This document shows positions 23,021 through 31,285 of a stretch of DNA of 32,787 nucleotides, in pieces. Location: contig JALSHZ010000010.1 of NCBI GenBank assembly GCA_026981985.1, forward strand, positions 1-32,787, given 5' to 3'. This stretch comes from Gammaproteobacteria bacterium (GTDB lineage: Bacteria; Pseudomonadota; Gammaproteobacteria; UWMA-0217). The first letter of the stretch is position 1. Each line of letters begins with the position of its first letter. Position numbers and translations under genes: made by a program. The notes under the pieces were generated by a model that did no database searches, was not told where the DNA came from, and was given only the letters and a program-made list of their open reading frames with translations.

Positions 23021-23094
23021 GGCTGAGTGGCAGAGTGGTTATGCAGCGGCCTGCAAAGCCGTGGACCTCGGTTCGATTCCGGGCTCAGCCTCCA
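23021..23094 (+). tRNA. tRNA-Cys (GCA)
   Basis: The 74-nt cloverleaf has acceptor arms GGCTGAG/CTCAGCC, discriminator T and an encoded CCA. The anticodon loop CTGCAAA is closed by GCGGC/GCCGT and gives anticodon GCA. A TATCAT box at 23000-23005 may be its -10, with a poor -35. It matches E. coli cysT in position. Confidence 0.97.
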
Positions 23095-23116
23095 TCTTTC
23101 CCTGATACGCCTATCC

Positions 23117-23203
23117 GCCCGGGTGGCGAAATTGGTAGACGCAAGGGACTTAAAATCCCTCGGTAGCGATACCGTGCCGGTTCGATTCCGGCCCCGGGCA
23201 CCA
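23117..23203 (+). tRNA. tRNA-Leu (UAA)
   Basis: The 87-nt class II tRNA has a long variable arm. The acceptor arms GCCCGGG/CCCGGGC pair fully, followed by A and an encoded CCA. The anticodon stem AGGGA/TCCCT encloses CTTAAAA with anticodon TAA. It lies 22 bp after tRNA-Cys with no terminator between, so they are probably co-transcribed. It matches E. coli leuZ in position. Confidence 0.97.
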
Positions 23204-23231
23204 CAGGGATAGACTTCCCACATACTCCCGC

Positions 23232-24635
23232 ATGAAGCAACGCCTCGAAGAGCTTCCGTACTTTTCTGATTCCGCCTTACTGTTTGCGCAGATTGCACAT
23301 TGGCACTGGGCCGTGTTTCTCGACAGTGGCGCTGTTGACGCACGCCAGGGTCGTTACGATATTTTGGCCGCAGAGCCCTATGTTACGTTGGTGACGCGTG
23401 GTGAGACGACTGAAATATGTCGGCATGGCGACTGCGAATCGTCCAGGGAAGATCCTTTTGCATTGCTGCGCCAGGCACTGGTGCCAATAGGCGACAACAG
23501 CGGTGAGCTGCCGTTTTATGGCGGTGCGCTGGGCTATTTCTCCTACGATCTCGGGCGGCGCCTGGAACGGCTGCCGAATACGGCCGTCGACGATACGCAG
23601 TTGCCGCAGATGGCGGTCGGAATCTATGACTGGGCGCTGGTGGTGGATCACGAGCAGCGCCGCAGCTGGCTGGTCAGTGCCGGGCGCGACAGCCAGACAC
23701 AGACATCGGAGCGCTGGGATAAACTGCTGAGGCTATTTTCCGCACCGTTGCGAGATGATGGTGAAGGGACATTCCATACGCGCGGTGAGGTCTCATCCAG
23801 CTTGTCGTTTGCCGATTATGGCGCGGGGTTCCGCCGCATTCAGCAGTATATTCGTGACGGTGACTGTTATCAGGTCAACTATGCGCAGCGCTTCTCGGTT
23901 GCCTGTGAGGGCGACGCTTGGGTTGCTTATCGGGCCTTGCGCAATAGTAACTCCGCCCCGTTTTCCGCCTGGATGAATCTGCCATTCGTACAGGTGTTGA
24001 GTGCTTCTCCAGAGCGGTTCTTGCGGGTCAGGAATGGCGAGGTTGTGACGCAGCCGATCAAGGGCACAGCGCCACGTTCGGATGACCCCGGGGAGGATGC
24101 CGCGCGGGCCCAGGCGTTGCAGCACAGCGACAAGGATCGAGCGGAGAACCTGATGATCGTCGATCTGCTGCGCAACGATCTCAGCAAGAACAGTGAATAT
24201 TTCAGCGTCAAGGTGCCGAAGCTGTTCGAGTTGCAACGCTTCGCCACGGTTCATCATCTGGTGAGTACGATAACGGCCACACTGCGGCCAGATCGTGATG
24301 CGCTGGATCTGTTGCGCGGCTGTTTTCCGGGTGGCTCGATTACTGGTGCGCCGAAAATCCGGGCCATGGAAATCATCGACGAGTTGGAGGGGGTTCGCCG
24401 CGGCATCTATTGTGGCTGCATCGGCTATATCGGCTTCAATGGTGACATGGACAGCAATATCGTCATTCGTACGCTCACGGTGCAGGATGGCCAGATGCAG
24501 TTCTGGGCGGGAGGGGGCATCGTCATCGACTCCCGACTCGGGGCGGAATACCAGGAGACGCTCGACAAAGCCCATGCGTTACACGCGTTAATCAGTCGCT
24601 TCCATGCCGATGGGTATAATGACGGCAATCCATGA
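23232..24635 (+). CDS. pabB: Aminodeoxychorismate synthase component I
   Basis: The 467-residue chorismate-binding enzyme makes 4-amino-4-deoxychorismate for folate, using ammonia from a PabA glutaminase that is not in this window. Motifs include SASPERFLRV, the PIKGTAPR catalytic lysine region, RAENLMIVDLLRNDL, GCFPGGSITGAPKIRAM and FWAGGGIVIDS. The N-terminal region (GGALGYFSYDLGRRLERLP, MAVGIYDWALVVDH) matches PabB rather than TrpE. The ATG lies only 28 nt after tRNA-Leu, with no Shine-Dalgarno sequence and no clear promoter between, so transcription may come through the tRNA genes. The gene ends just before a TATAAT that may serve the next gene. Confidence 0.93.
   Translation: MKQRLEELPYFSDSALLFAQIAHWHWAVFLDSGAVDARQGRYDILAAEPYVTLVTRGETTEICRHGDCESSREDPFALLRQALVPIGDNSGELPFYGGALGYFSYDLGRRLERLPNTAVDDTQLPQMAVGIYDWALVVDHEQRRSWLVSAGRDSQTQTSERWDKLLRLFSAPLRDDGEGTFHTRGEVSSSLSFADYGAGFRRIQQYIRDGDCYQVNYAQRFSVACEGDAWVAYRALRNSNSAPFSAWMNLPFVQVLSASPERFLRVRNGEVVTQPIKGTAPRSDDPGEDAARAQALQHSDKDRAENLMIVDLLRNDLSKNSEYFSVKVPKLFELQRFATVHHLVSTITATLRPDRDALDLLRGCFPGGSITGAPKIRAMEIIDELEGVRRGIYCGCIGYIGFNGDMDSNIVIRTLTVQDGQMQFWAGGGIVIDSRLGAEYQETLDKAHALHALISRFHADGYNDGNP
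24615..24620 (+). promoter_or_regulatory. Candidate -10 box for the persulfide dioxygenase gene
   Basis: A perfect TATAAT lies inside the last codons of pabB, 33 bp before the next ATG. The -35 region is not convincing. It would allow the sulphur gene to be expressed independently of pabB. Confidence 0.35.
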
Positions 24636-24653
24636 TTCCAGCAGGTTAACCTT

Positions 24654-25445
24654 ATGATTTTTCGTCAACTGTTCGAACCCGACTCCTGTACCTATACTTA
24701 TCTGCTCGGTTGCGAAGAAACCGGTCAGGCGGTATTGATCGATCCCGTCATCGACACCGCAGAACGCGATCTGGCGACCGTCAATGCACTTGGGCTGACC
24801 TTGGCCTATACGCTGGAAACGCATATTCATGCCGATCACCTGACCGGCGCGCGCAAGCTGCGGGCGCTGGCAGGCAGCAAAATCGTCGTGCCGGCGATGG
24901 ATGCGCTCGACTGCGCGGACATGGGGGTGGAAGAGGGCACGCCATTTGCAGTCGGCACGATTGAACTGCATCCGCTCTACACGCCTGGCCACACCAGCAC
25001 TCATCACGCCTACCGTATCGATAATGGTATGCAGCCCGTGCTGTTCACCGGCGATGCCTTGCTGATCGAGGCTTGCGGTCGTACTGATTTTCAGTCCGGC
25101 GATCCAAACGCGCTGTATGCAAGTATCCACGAGAAGTTCTTCAACTTGCCGGATGAGACGCTGGTGTACCCCGCTCACGACTATGAGCAACGGCAGATCT
25201 CGACAATCGGGCAGGAGAAGGCGCGTAACCCACGTCTGGGTAACAATCGTTCGGAGGAAGAGTTCGCCGCCATCATGAATGGCCTGAACCTGCCCTATCC
25301 ACGCAAGATCGATTTTGCCGTACCGGGTAACGAGGCCTGCGGTCAATGTCCCGACAACGTGCCCGAGGAATATCGTGGTCCTTGCGATATCGAAACCTTG
25401 CCCGTGTCACAACAGCGGCCCGTGAAGGTCGGTGATCAGGGGTAA
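24654..25445 (+). CDS. ETHE1-like persulfide dioxygenase
   Basis: The 263-residue metallo-beta-lactamase-fold protein resembles mononuclear-iron ETHE1/SDO enzymes that oxidise glutathione persulfide to sulfite. Metal motif THIHADHLTG holds H57, H59, D61 and H62. PLYTPGHTS provides the next histidine, FTGDALL the bridging aspartate, and YPAHDY the final histidine. GRTDFQSGDP matches ETHE1 and helps separate it from glyoxalase II. A C-terminal extension carries CGQCPDNVPEEYRGPC, three cysteines whose role is unknown. AGG lies 8 nt before the ATG. A glutathione reductase two genes downstream fits use of glutathione persulfide. Glyoxalase II activity is the main alternative. Confidence 0.88.
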   Translation: MIFRQLFEPDSCTYTYLLGCEETGQAVLIDPVIDTAERDLATVNALGLTLAYTLETHIHADHLTGARKLRALAGSKIVVPAMDALDCADMGVEEGTPFAVGTIELHPLYTPGHTSTHHAYRIDNGMQPVLFTGDALLIEACGRTDFQSGDPNALYASIHEKFFNLPDETLVYPAHDYEQRQISTIGQEKARNPRLGNNRSEEEFAAIMNGLNLPYPRKIDFAVPGNEACGQCPDNVPEEYRGPCDIETLPVSQQRPVKVGDQG

Positions 25446-25448
25446 TCC

Positions 25449-26408
25449 TTGGCTGCAAGCAAGTTTCGCCCTGCCTGGTGGTTACCAGGCCCGCATCTGC
25501 AAACATTGTGGCCGACCTTCTTTCGTCGGCGCCCAAGGTTACCGCTGACGCCTGAGCGGGTCGCGCTCAGTGATGGTGATTTCCTCGATCTGCTGTGGTT
25601 GAAGGGGCAGCAGTCTCGGCCGTTGGTGTTATTGCTCCATGGTCTGGAAGGCTCGATTCATTCGGCCTATGCCGGTGGCCTGATGCAGACCTTGTATGGC
25701 TCTGGTTACGACGTCTGCTTCATGCATTTTCGCGGCTGCAGTGGCGAGCCCAATCGCCTGGATCGCAGCTATCACAGCGGCGACACCGGCGACCTTCAGG
25801 CGGTTGTCGAGCATATAGGCAGGCAACATGCTCGCAGCGTCGACGGCATCGTCGGTTTCTCGCTGGGTGGAAATGTACTACTCAAATGGCTTGGCGAGCA
25901 GGGCGCGACCGCGCCAGTATGTTGCGCCGTCGCCGTGTCGGTACCCTATCAGCTCGATGATGCGGCAAAGCGGATGAATCGTGGTTTTTCACGGCTTTAT
26001 CAGTGGCACCTTGTCTCCCGCCTGCGCAAGAAATATCTGGAAAAATTCAAGCAGCGGCCATCACCATTGAATGTCGATGTGCGCCAGCTGAAAACCTTTT
26101 TCGACTTCGACGACCAGGTTACCGCACCGCTGCACCAGTTCGCCGGTGTCGATGACTACTACCATCGCAGCAGCAGCCGGCAATACCTGCCATCGATCCG
26201 GGTGCCAACACTGCTGATCCACGCTGCCGACGACCCCTTCATGTTTCCGCATACAGTGCCCACACAGCAAGAACTGCCAGAGCAGGTGTGGCTGGAACTA
26301 TCTGCCAATGGCGGGCATGTCGGCTTTGTTGGCGGACGCTGGCCATGGTCACCGCGTTACTGGGTCGATGAACGTGTTTTGGCGTGGTGCAAAGCGCATG
26401 CAAGCTGA
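25449..26408 (+). CDS. YheT-type alpha/beta hydrolase
   Basis: The 319-residue hydrolase belongs to the YheT/EMB8 family. Signature segments are FRPAWWLPGPHLQTLWPTFF at the N-terminus, LLLHGLEGS, and the nucleophile elbow GFSLGGN with S138. The acid is probably in HAADDPF and the histidine in NGGHVGF. The substrate is unknown; related proteins act on lipids or esters. The start is a TTG at 25449, 3 nt after the previous stop and about 7 nt after an AGGGG sequence, so translation is coupled to the dioxygenase gene. No in-frame ATG occurs before the conserved N-terminus. Confidence 0.9.
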   Translation: MAASKFRPAWWLPGPHLQTLWPTFFRRRPRLPLTPERVALSDGDFLDLLWLKGQQSRPLVLLLHGLEGSIHSAYAGGLMQTLYGSGYDVCFMHFRGCSGEPNRLDRSYHSGDTGDLQAVVEHIGRQHARSVDGIVGFSLGGNVLLKWLGEQGATAPVCCAVAVSVPYQLDDAAKRMNRGFSRLYQWHLVSRLRKKYLEKFKQRPSPLNVDVRQLKTFFDFDDQVTAPLHQFAGVDDYYHRSSSRQYLPSIRVPTLLIHAADDPFMFPHTVPTQQELPEQVWLELSANGGHVGFVGGRWPWSPRYWVDERVLAWCKAHAS

Positions 26409-26483
26409 GTCGATGGGTGCAATAGTCAACAAACCCGGCGAAAACTGGCAAACTGCCCCCTCAATTTTTCATGAGAACTTGTG

Positions 26484-27836
26484 ATGCCCAAGCATTATGA
26501 TCTGATTGCCATTGGCGCCGGCAGCGGCGGACTCTCCATAGTCGAGCGCGCTGCACAATATGGTGCGCGCTGTGCGGTCGTCGAAACAGGAAAACTCGGC
26601 GGTACCTGTGTCAACGTTGGCTGTGTACCGAAAAAAGTGATGTGGTATGGCGCCTCACTGGCGCATGCCTTGCACGATGCGACCGACTACGGTTTTAACA
26701 TAGATATCAAGGGCTTCGATTGGGCAGAACTCAAGGCCAAGCGCGACCGCTATGTCGGCAACATCAATACCTGGTACCACAGTTTTCTCGCGGATTCCGA
26801 TATTGATGAAATCCATGGTTACGCACAGTTTCTCGACGCCCATACCCTGGCGGTGGCCGGGCAGACATATACCGCCGAGCACATCGTCATCGCGCCAGGC
26901 AGCCGTCCCATCGTGCCCGATATTCCGGGGGCTGAGTTTGGTATCACTTCGGATGGTTTTTTCGAGTTGCAGGCATTGCCCGAACGGGTTGCTATCGTCG
27001 GCAGCGGCTATATTGCGGTGGAGATCGCCGGCGTGCTCAATGCGCTGGGCAGTGAAGTGACGCTGTTTCTGCGCAAGCAACATCTGCTACGCGAATTTGA
27101 TGCCATGCTGCGTGAAGGCTTGATGGAGGAGATGCTCAATGCCGGTATCAATATCATGCCGATGACGCAGATCGCTCGTGTCGATAAGGATGCCGAGTCG
27201 GAGAAGCTGATGCTGCATTGTGATTCCGGCCAGACGTTCGAGCATTTCGATGCGCTCGTCTGGGCCATCGGTCGTGCGCCAAACAGTGATGGCTTGGCGT
27301 TGGAGAAGGCGAGCATCGAAGTGGATAATAAAGGCTATGTCGTCGTCGACGATTTTCAGAACACCAATGTGCCGGGCGTATATGCCGTGGGTGATGTGAT
27401 CGGCAAAGCCCAGCTCACGCCGGTGGCGATTGCCGCCGCACGCCGTCTTGGTGATCGACTGTTCAACCACCAGCAGGATCGCAAGCTGGCCTACGACCTT
27501 ATTCCCAGCGTCGTTTTCTCGCATCCCCCAATTGCATCAGTCGGTTTGACCGAATCACAGGCAAGAGAGCAGCATGGCGCTGCGGTGAAAATCTATCAGA
27601 GCCGTTTTACCCCCATGTATCACGCCTTCACCAGCCACCCGCAAAAAGTCTCCATGAAACTGGTGACCGTAGGCGCAAAGGAAAAGGTCGTGGGCTGCCA
27701 TATTATCGGCCTCGGTGCTGATGAAATGCTGCAAGGCTTTGCGGTAGCCATTCGCATGGGCGCAACGAAAAAGGACCTCGACGACACCATCGCAATTCAT
27801 CCTACCGGCTCTGAGGAGCTGGTGACGATGCGTTGA
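26484..27836 (+). CDS. gor: Glutathione-disulfide reductase
   Basis: The 450-residue flavoenzyme reduces glutathione disulfide with NADPH. An FAD-binding GAGSGGLS (11-18) is followed by the redox-active disulfide [13 protein letters not shown] with C42 and C47, as in E. coli. The NADPH-binding GSGYIAVE is near 172-179. The second FAD motif is YAVGDVIG. The dimer-interface catalytic histidine lies in the C-terminal [13 protein letters not shown]. The ATG at 26484 is preferred to the GTG just before it because GAGAA is better spaced. It follows the hydrolase gene by 75 bp with no strong promoter visible, and would supply glutathione for the persulfide dioxygenase. Confidence 0.94.
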   Translation: MPKHYDLIAIGAGSGGLSIVERAAQYGARCAVVETGKLGGTCVNVGCVPKKVMWYGASLAHALHDATDYGFNIDIKGFDWAELKAKRDRYVGNINTWYHSFLADSDIDEIHGYAQFLDAHTLAVAGQTYTAEHIVIAPGSRPIVPDIPGAEFGITSDGFFELQALPERVAIVGSGYIAVEIAGVLNALGSEVTLFLRKQHLLREFDAMLREGLMEEMLNAGINIMPMTQIARVDKDAESEKLMLHCDSGQTFEHFDALVWAIGRAPNSDGLALEKASIEVDNKGYVVVDDFQNTNVPGVYAVGDVIGKAQLTPVAIAAARRLGDRLFNHQQDRKLAYDLIPSVVFSHPPIASVGLTESQAREQHGAAVKIYQSRFTPMYHAFTSHPQKVSMKLVTVGAKEKVVGCHIIGLGADEMLQGFAVAIRMGATKKDLDDTIAIHPTGSEELVTMR

Positions 27837-27976
27837 TAGGGGTTTTGTTATGTTGATTTTCCTGCGCCGCCCGTCACGGAGGGATGTTGGCTCATTGGCA
27901 GGGTGATGGCCGTTGGAACAGTTGATATCCTTTTTTGTTGTTGTCCGGTCACGAAAGACAGGGGATTTACTGCGGA

Positions 27977-28774
27977 ATGAAAAAATTACTGACGATCATT
28001 TTTGTACTCATCGCATCCATCGCCAATGCTGGTGAAACCTTGCGACTGGCGACGACGACGAGTACGGATAATTCCGGATTGCTGCGCACGTTGTTGCCTG
28101 ATTTCGAGCGCAAGACGGGGATTCGGGTTCATGTGATTGCTGTCGGTACAGGCAAGGCGCTGCGTATGGGGCGTGATGGCGATGTCGATGTGGTGTTGGT
28201 GCATGCGCGTTCGGCGGAAGAGCAATTTGTCGCTGATGGCAGTGGTGTTGCGCGATACCCGGTGATGCACAATGATTTCGTCATTGTCGGGCCGGTCGAC
28301 GATGCGGCTGGTGTTTCGGCTGAGACGGATGTCGCCAGCGCGTTGCAGCAGATTGCTGTGGCAAAGGCGCGTTTCGTTTCGCGTGGTGATGATTCCGGCA
28401 CGCATCAGAAGGAGTTGTCGCTGTGGCAGGCTGCGGGTATCGAGCCGCAGGGCCGCTGGTATCTGCAGGCCGGGCAGGGGATGGGCAAGGTATTGCAGAT
28501 GGCGAGTGAATTGCAAGCCTATACGCTGACGGATCGTGGTACCTGGCTGGCGATGCGTGACAAGCTCGACCTCGGGTTGTTGCTGTCGGGGGATGAGCGT
28601 CTGTTCAACCCCTACGGCATAATCGCCGTCAATCCGGCGAAGCATTCTGATGTGAACTATCGTGCGGCGGTAAAACTGATCGATTGGCTCATCTCACCGG
28701 AAACGCAGCAGAAAATTGCTGCTTTCCGTGTTGGTGGAGAGCCGTTGTTCGTGCCGGAAAATTTGCCACAGTAA
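27977..28774 (+). CDS. TupA-like tungstate/oxyanion periplasmic binding protein
   Basis: The 265-residue protein has a signal peptide ending ANA (residues 16-18). The mature start ATTTSTDNSGLL is the TupA hallmark, where the Ser/Thr residues bind the oxyanion. VIAVGTGKALRMGRDGDVDVVL and VMHNDFVIVGP are further family motifs. It would capture tungstate, or possibly molybdate, for an ABC importer. No TupB permease or TupC ATPase gene lies next to it, which is unusual. The 140-bp region upstream shows no riboswitch I can recognise. The ATG at 27977 is chosen over an upstream ATG at 27935 because it begins the signal peptide. It converges with the next gene with 5 bp between stops. Confidence 0.88.
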   Translation: MKKLLTIIFVLIASIANAGETLRLATTTSTDNSGLLRTLLPDFERKTGIRVHVIAVGTGKALRMGRDGDVDVVLVHARSAEEQFVADGSGVARYPVMHNDFVIVGPVDDAAGVSAETDVASALQQIAVAKARFVSRGDDSGTHQKELSLWQAAGIEPQGRWYLQAGQGMGKVLQMASELQAYTLTDRGTWLAMRDKLDLGLLLSGDERLFNPYGIIAVNPAKHSDVNYRAAVKLIDWLISPETQQKIAAFRVGGEPLFVPENLPQ

Positions 28775-28779
28775 TTCTT

Positions 28780-29271
28780 CTACATCGACATTTCCAGATC
28801 GTCCATGACGGCGTCGATCCCGGCCTGGGCGCATTCCTCGTCTGTTTTTCCTGCTGGTGCGCCGCTGACGCCGATACCGCCGATCAATTTGCCGCCCACC
28901 TGAATCGGTAAGCCGCCGGTTGCCATCACTACGCCGGGTGTTCTGCCGATTGGCCCATTGGCCCGGTCTTTCAACTGTGCTGTTGCTGCATTGAAGTTGA
29001 CGGCGGCATAGGCCTTGCCCTTGCTGATTGGCAGTGTGATCGGTGCGGCAATGGTGTCGCGCAGCGCAACCTGCACCAGCCCGTCACGATCGACCACGGT
29101 TACCCCGATTTGAATCCCTTTGTCGGTACAGGCCTTGATAGCCGCCTGAGCCATTGTGGTTGCGGTTGCCAGTGTCATGCGCGTTACGCTGACAGTCATG
29201 GCATCTTCATCAGCCATGATGGCAGGGGAGAGCGTGGCAAACAGTAACAGGGATATTGGCTTTCGTATCAT
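28780..29271 (-). CDS. HbpS/GlcG-family (DUF336) periplasmic protein
   Basis: The 163-residue protein has a signal peptide (LLLFATLSPAIMA, about 8-20). The rest is a single GlcG/HbpS domain: TLATATTMAQAAIKAC, VTVVDRDGLVQVALRD, SKGKAYAAVNF, TPGVVMATGGLPIQV and IGGIGVSGAPAGKTDEECAQAGID. HbpS of Streptomyces binds haem and iron and reports redox stress, but many members are uncharacterised. It starts 21 bp after the tandem thioredoxin gene on the same strand, so both are probably one periplasmic redox operon. Haem binding here is inference. Confidence 0.88.
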   Translation of the reverse strand: MIRKPISLLLFATLSPAIMADEDAMTVSVTRMTLATATTMAQAAIKACTDKGIQIGVTVVDRDGLVQVALRDTIAAPITLPISKGKAYAAVNFNAATAQLKDRANGPIGRTPGVVMATGGLPIQVGGKLIGGIGVSGAPAGKTDEECAQAGIDAVMDDLEMSM

Positions 29272-29292
29272 CGGGTGGCTCCGTTTGGGGGG

Positions 29293-30339
29293 TTATTTCC
29301 AGATATCGACATCTTTTCCGCGCGCACGAATCCGGTCGGCACGGGCTTCGAGGTAGCGCTGAAAATTAGGCTGTTTGGTATAGGCACCGGTTGCTACATA
29401 GTCGAAGATCGACTGGGTGTGGAATTGCTTGAACATCGCTTCGCTGCGGATGACCTCCTTGCCGCTCGAATCAAAAAATACGATGGTGGGGGCATAGTGG
29501 ATGCCGAGCTCTTTAGCCCACTGTCGTGCCGTGGTCTTGCTGCCGTCGAACAGCACCAGCGGATCTTTGCCCCACATATCCAACTGAATGTTGTTGAACT
29601 GCTTGATCAACTCACGCGTCTCGGCGTTATCGATGACTGTCTCATGCAGCTTTTCGCAGGCGGGACACTGTTTCTGCTCGAACCAGACAGCGACCGGGCG
29701 TTCGCCGAGCAGCTTGTTGAGGGCGAATGGCGTGCTGAGGAAAAAGGGTTCTTCGACCAGTTTGCCGCTGGACGGTGAAGGTGCCCGTTGACGGATAAAG
29801 TCGGTGAATGATGGGCCGTCATTGCCTGAATGGCTGTTCGCATACTGCAAGGCGAGCATGAATCGTTCCGGCGGCAGGTAGCCGTTCAAGCGCAACACCT
29901 GTTCGCCTGTTTCGTCAAGAAATACGGTGGTGGGCGTGAACTGCACCTTCAGTGCTTCGGCAAATTGCTTCTCCGTCAACTGGCTGCCATCGATCGTTGC
30001 CACGTCGCGGTCGCCCCACATATTGATCGCGACCACCTCGAAGTGCTTTTGCATGTAGTCGGCGATGCTCTGTTGCGAGAGATTGCGTTCAACCAGCAGG
30101 TTGCAATAGGGGCAGCCTTGCTGGTGAAACAGGATGATGATGCGTTTGCCAGCCTTGGCGGCCTCGGCAACGTCTTCGTTGAAATCGAGAAAGCTGCTGC
30201 GGAACCACGCTGGGTATTCGGTCTCGGCGGCACCCAGGAATTTTCCTTCGGGGTGTTCCGCTTCCTTGGACAGCAGCGGTGACGCAGGCAGAAAGCAGGC
30301 AAGAATCAACAGCAGACGGGAAAGGCGGGAAGAATTCAT
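29293..30339 (-). CDS. Secreted tandem thioredoxin-like protein (SoxW/DsbD-like domains)
   Basis: The 348-residue protein has a signal peptide (about 1-25, LLLILACFLPASPLLS). It contains two thioredoxin-like domains in series. The first has GCPYC near residue 76 with the cis-proline loop FTPTTVF. The second has QCPACEKLHE near residue 225 with YAPTIVFFDSSGKEV. Both resemble SoxW-type thioredoxins of sulphur oxidisers and have a WG(D/K)(R/D) segment after the third strand (NMWGDRD, DMWGKDP), which suggests internal duplication. It probably handles periplasmic disulfides, perhaps for c-type cytochromes or Sox proteins. An electron donor of the DsbD/CcdA type is not in the window. Confidence 0.88.
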   Translation of the reverse strand: MNSSRLSRLLLILACFLPASPLLSKEAEHPEGKFLGAAETEYPAWFRSSFLDFNEDVAEAAKAGKRIIILFHQQGCPYCNLLVERNLSQQSIADYMQKHFEVVAINMWGDRDVATIDGSQLTEKQFAEALKVQFTPTTVFLDETGEQVLRLNGYLPPERFMLALQYANSHSGNDGPSFTDFIRQRAPSPSSGKLVEEPFFLSTPFALNKLLGERPVAVWFEQKQCPACEKLHETVIDNAETRELIKQFNNIQLDMWGKDPLVLFDGSKTTARQWAKELGIHYAPTIVFFDSSGKEVIRSEAMFKQFHTQSIFDYVATGAYTKQPNFQRYLEARADRIRARGKDVDIWK

Positions 30340-30436
30340 GGTGTTGCTCGGGCAGTGCCAATGCCTTATTTAAGACCGAAAGCGGCTGACCGATCCAGTG
30401 CGAGGCTTCGTTTGGGAAAGTTTCCCGGCTGCTACG

Positions 30437-31270
30437 TCAGTCGATTCTGACCGATAGCACGTCACAATTGGCGCCATGCAGAATGCCATTGGTGGTTGAG
30501 CCGAGAAGCCGTGAAACACCGCTGCGACCGTGTGAGCCGGTCACGATCAGGTCGACTTGCTGGGCTGCCGCGTAGGAGAGCACTGCGGCCTTTGGGGCAC
30601 CCCACATGACTTCGGTCTTCAGATTGGGAATCTCCAGCTTGCCCGCCAGTTGCGCCATCTGTTTTTCGGCGGCTTCGAATATCATGTGATCGGTATCGAG
30701 CTGCTGCACCGGCCCCACCGGGTCGTAGATATCACCGTAGAAAACGAAATTTTCGACCGCATGCAGCAGGGTGGTACGGGCGTCGTACAGGCTCGCGATC
30801 TCTTTCGCCCGGCGCGCCGCAATATCGGCGTGGGGAGAGAAATCAGTGGCTACCAGGATATGGGCATAGGGTATCAGTGTGTCCTGATTGTTCTGCTGTG
30901 ATGCCGATGCCATCCCTTCACGCAACCAGTCCCAGGCGACCAACAGCTCATCGCGCTTGAAATAGCGGATTTCAGTGGCGGTGAACGCATTGCCCAGTGC
31001 AGTCATCCAGTGTTCCCAGCGTTTTTCGCCGATGATGGCGATATGCTTGAAGTCATCCTCATGTTTTGTCATGAACATGAAATCGGTCCAGGCGGCGTCC
31101 GCTTCCCAGCCGTGGAAGTTCTCCAGCTCGATCAGTAGTGACAAGGGGCCGTGCTTGGCGATCAGCTGTTCCAGCAGCGTAGTGAATTCTTCAAGATCCT
31201 TGTCATTCAGTTTGCCGATGACCTTGACGGCGACGATGCGGTCTTCGTTGACGGGGATGATCTGAAACAT
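30437..31270 (-). CDS. SpoIIAA-like (STAS-fold) and universal stress protein fusion
   Basis: The 277-residue cytoplasmic protein has two parts. Residues 1-122 match the SpoIIAA-like domain (DUF3478): KVIGKLNDKDLEEFTTLLE, GPLSLLIELENFHGWE, KHIAIIGEKRWEHWM and YFKRDELLVAWDWL. Residues about 133-277 are a UspA domain beginning YAHILVATDFSPHAD and ending in the nucleotide-binding loop GSHGRSGVSRLLGST. That loop is one residue shorter between the second glycine and GS than the ATP-binding consensus G-x2-G-x9-G(S/T), so nucleotide binding is uncertain. It lies 15 bp after the zinc-ribbon gene. A stress or membrane-associated signalling role is inferred. Confidence 0.88.
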   Translation of the reverse strand: MFQIIPVNEDRIVAVKVIGKLNDKDLEEFTTLLEQLIAKHGPLSLLIELENFHGWEADAAWTDFMFMTKHEDDFKHIAIIGEKRWEHWMTALGNAFTATEIRYFKRDELLVAWDWLREGMASASQQNNQDTLIPYAHILVATDFSPHADIAARRAKEIASLYDARTTLLHAVENFVFYGDIYDPVGPVQQLDTDHMIFEAAEKQMAQLAGKLEIPNLKTEVMWGAPKAAVLSYAAAQQVDLIVTGSHGRSGVSRLLGSTTNGILHGANCDVLSVRID

Positions 31271-31285
31271 GCGGGACTCCGGTAG

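Noticed and set aside
27837-27976. Possible molybdenum/tungsten cofactor riboswitch before the TupA-like gene
   Set aside because: The GC-rich segment suggested structure, but I could not build a helix set matching the Moco motif. An Infernal search with the Moco RNA model would decide.
30400-30436. GGGAAAGTTTCCC inverted repeat near the end of the UspA fusion gene
   Set aside because: It is a palindrome without loop bases and without a T-run in either direction, so it does not look like a terminator. It could be an operator, but there is no supporting context.
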